Shown: in pieces, positions 19,836 through 21,610 of the stretch
Numbering within the stretch: the stretch's first letter is position 1
Layout of the letters: each line of letters starts with the position of its first letter
From: an uncultured Spartobacteria bacterium
Lineage (GTDB): Bacteria > Verrucomicrobiota > Verrucomicrobiia > Chthoniobacterales > Terrimicrobiaceae
Reading direction: 5' to 3'
NCBI GenBank assembly: GCA_903915315.1
Contig: CAIWSO010000570.1
Location: 1 to 21,610 of the forward strand
Length of the DNA stretch: 21,610 nucleotides
The notes under the pieces: model-generated
Told to the model about the DNA's origin: nothing
Databases searched by the model: none
What the model saw: only the letters and a program-made list of their open reading frames with translations
Position numbers and translations under genes: made by a program

Positions 19836-21610
19836 CTATCCCGAGTAGGTGCCGCTGGTGACGCCGACTTGGCTGCTGGCATGAAGTTCTCGATAAAGGC
19901 CCTTGCCGCTTTTGCGGGCCGAGAGCAGGTCACGGTAGGCTTGGATGACGAGTTTGGTTTCCTGAGCGCTTTCCTCCAGCAATTCGACGCGGAATCTCCG
20001 CAATCCCGCTTGAAGAAATTCCTCGAAGAAAGCAGCCCCGGTTTGCGCCGTTGCGTGGAAAAGGGTGTTGCGGCATCCGACGTCGGCTCGCAGTGGATGC
20101 TCCACGCCGACGCGATCCTTCAAATGCACGCGATGCTTCTCGCACGGGCGTCCGCAGTTGGTGTGATCCGTGCCGGTCGAAAGAAAAGCGGCGAAGACGC
20201 AATGCTCCATGTGAAACATCGGCATGTGGTGATGAATGGTGAGTTCAAACCAATCGCGTGGAGCCTGATTGAGAATCGCCAGAATCTGGGACAAGTTGAG
20301 ATCGTGGGATAGAGTCAGTCGCTCCAAGCCACGAGCCATGAAGACGGACGCCGTTGCAGGGTTCGAGACATTGAGCGAGAAATCTCCGATGAGGCGGAGC
20401 GGGCTTTCCGAAAAGTGGGATATTCCGCCGATGTTTCGGATGAGAACGCCGTCGGGGTTAGCATTCGCGATGAGTTTAAAAAACCCTTCCTCGCCGGCTT
20501 TTTGGATTCGCGGGGTGGCGAGGAGGATTTGAGTGTTTCCGTGAGCCCGCGCCTGAGCCACCGCATCCTTGTAGCGTCGGATGTCTTCATAATCGACGAG
20601 GATCTCTTCAACGCCCTCCTCGAGTGCCGCTAGGAGTTGCTCATCCGAGCGGACGAGGACAGATAGTTTCGGGGACGCAGTCGATGGAGCGCAAAATGTG
20701 GGGAGAACCGAATCGAGAGTGGCATGAGGTTTGGTTTCCCGCAGGGGAGAAGTGAGTTTAGCGACGAGTTCGCGGCGCATGCGGTTCAACTCGGCGATGG
20801 GAAGGATGACGGGATCCGGAAGGTCTACGGAGAGGTTGCCGAGCAGAAACGGCGTTCCGCCGAGCTTGCCGAGTTGCATGCCAAGGGTGAGCTCACAAAG
20901 AGGTCTATTGCGCGCAGCTTCAAGTGGCATGCGAGAAAGAATGCGGTGTCCTTGGCAGTCGATGAAAAGCGGTTCGCCCGCCCGGCCTCCTGCCGAGATG
21001 TCGATGGGCTTGAGTCGGTTGGTGCGGGCTTCTAGATGGCCAGAAAATGTTTGTCGCAACGCGCGGTCGAGTGCGGGATCGCTGGTCTTCCAAACGCGGG
21101 TCCCGCGAGGGATTTTGGAAAATTGAATCTTCCCGTGTTCAAACGAGAGTTTGTTGCCCGAGACTTGGAAGAGGCGTCCGCCTTGCTCGTGTTCGGTATT
21201 TCCGCCTGTGTCGAAAACAATCCCATCGCCGGCCTTGAGTGGAACCGCGCACGATTCCATTTCCACATGCTTGTGAGTGCAGGAGGTGACAAGGCCAACG
21301 AAGGCGCCACGTTTTTTTCCAAAGCGGGCGCCGACGAGTTCCTGGTGATTCACACCATGCATCCAGCCCTGATAGAGTCCGCGCGAAAATGTCATTTCCA
21401 AGCGATACCAGTCTTCCGGGGTCGCTTTATCAAAGTATCCGTTCATAGCGGCATCGATCGTCTTTCGATAAACAGAAGTGACCGCCGCCACGTATTCGGG
21501 AGATTTTAGTCGGCCCTCGATTTTAAACGAGCAGACGCCACGCTCGATAAGGGCGGGAATCTCATTCACGGCGGCGAGATCTTGGGGGGAGAGAAGGTAA
21601 CGCTTGTCGC
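19836..21610 (-). CDS. U32 family protein, tandem U32-like halves, partial at N-terminus
   Basis: The frame runs off the right edge: it stays open past GTG 21569, and the residues there (DKRYLLSPQDLAAV) align with the region before the FKIEGR motif of E. coli RlhA, so the true start lies outside. Visible parts are the end of a first U32 domain (SFKIEGRLKSPEYVAAV), a DUF3656/collagenase-like middle with beta-strand repeats, and a second U32-like domain (SVLVRSDEQLLAALEEGVEE, HMPMFHMEHCVFAAFLS). The second domain keeps Cys residues in EHC, NCGRPC and DVGC that could hold an iron-sulfur cluster. Some U32 proteins (RlhA, TrhP) hydroxylate rRNA or tRNA; others are annotated as peptidases. Which role applies is unknown. 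It converges with the NtrC gene, 10 bases away. Confidence 0.88.
   Translation of the reverse strand, partial: DKRYLLSPQDLAAVNEIPALIERGVCSFKIEGRLKSPEYVAAVTSVYRKTIDAAMNGYFDKATPEDWYRLEMTFSRGLYQGWMHGVNHQELVGARFGKKRGAFVGLVTSCTHKHVEMESCAVPLKAGDGIVFDTGGNTEHEQGGRLFQVSGNKLSFEHGKIQFSKIPRGTRVWKTSDPALDRALRQTFSGHLEARTNRLKPIDISAGGRAGEPLFIDCQGHRILSRMPLEAARNRPLCELTLGMQLGKLGGTPFLLGNLSVDLPDPVILPIAELNRMRRELVAKLTSPLRETKPHATLDSVLPTFCAPSTASPKLSVLVRSDEQLLAALEEGVEEILVDYEDIRRYKDAVAQARAHGNTQILLATPRIQKAGEEGFFKLIANANPDGVLIRNIGGISHFSESPLRLIGDFSLNVSNPATASVFMARGLERLTLSHDLNLSQILAILNQAPRDWFELTIHHHMPMFHMEHCVFAAFLSTGTDHTNCGRPCEKHRVHLKDRVGVEHPLRADVGCRNTLFHATAQTGAAFFEEFLQAGLRRFRVELLEESAQETKLVIQAYRDLLSARKSGKGLYRELHASSQVGVTSGTYSG

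Overview
The window looks like a piece of the chromosome of a rod-shaped bacterium with Gram-negative-type features (lipoproteins, a Tat system, MreBCD with PBP2). It most resembles the PVC group, probably Verrucomicrobiota. This is inferred from gene content and protein flavour: a thioredoxin-like protein of the FTGSDWCPPC type, a tandem U32 protease-like protein, an isolated PhoX/DUF839 protein, and the scarcity of Shine-Dalgarno sites. No rRNA or marker gene confirms it. No tRNA, rRNA, CRISPR array, insertion sequence or phage gene was seen.

Layout. 1-263 is a leader without a recognisable gene. 264-1545 (+) holds infC, which almost certainly starts at an ATT codon behind a strong Shine-Dalgarno, overlapping a HAD-type phosphatase gene. 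1556-2398 (-) is a DUF4410-like lipoprotein, divergent from leuB (2495-3598, +). 3760-10081 (+) is one cell-shape operon, mreB-mreC-mreD-mrdA(PBP2)-rng. The mreC/D and mreD/mrdA junctions are ATGA overlaps, a perfect hairpin lies before rng, and a terminator ends the unit. 10156-11946 (-) pairs a CBM9-like protein with a membrane acyltransferase. 12026-14011 (-) is a signalling cluster: a CheY-like receiver, an RsbW-like ATPase and a membrane-anchored histidine kinase. 14156-14473 (+) is tatA. 14489-16418 (-) is a Tat-signal PhoX-like protein followed by a small lipoprotein. 16536-18261 (-) is a hypothetical protein, a secreted thioredoxin-like protein and pyrE. 18380-19825 (+) is an NtrC-type sigma-54 activator. 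19836-21610 (-) is a U32 protein, cut by the window edge at its N-terminal end.

How the genes work together. The mre-mrdA set builds the lateral wall (MreB filaments, MreC/D scaffold, PBP2 transpeptidase), and RNase G processes RNA. The receiver, RsbW-like ATPase and kinase probably form a local regulatory relay. Both of its ATPases carry an unusual residue in a nucleotide-binding motif. The PhoX-like protein probably leaves the cell through the Tat pathway to which tatA belongs.

Most of the window is ordinary housekeeping sequence. The points most worth a second look are the ATT start of infC, the unusual residues in the signalling ATPases, several clean inverted or direct repeats in promoter or leader positions (8466, 12947, 13544, 14989, 18268), and the tandem U32 protein. 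I see no convincing wholly new system; the signalling cluster is the nearest candidate.
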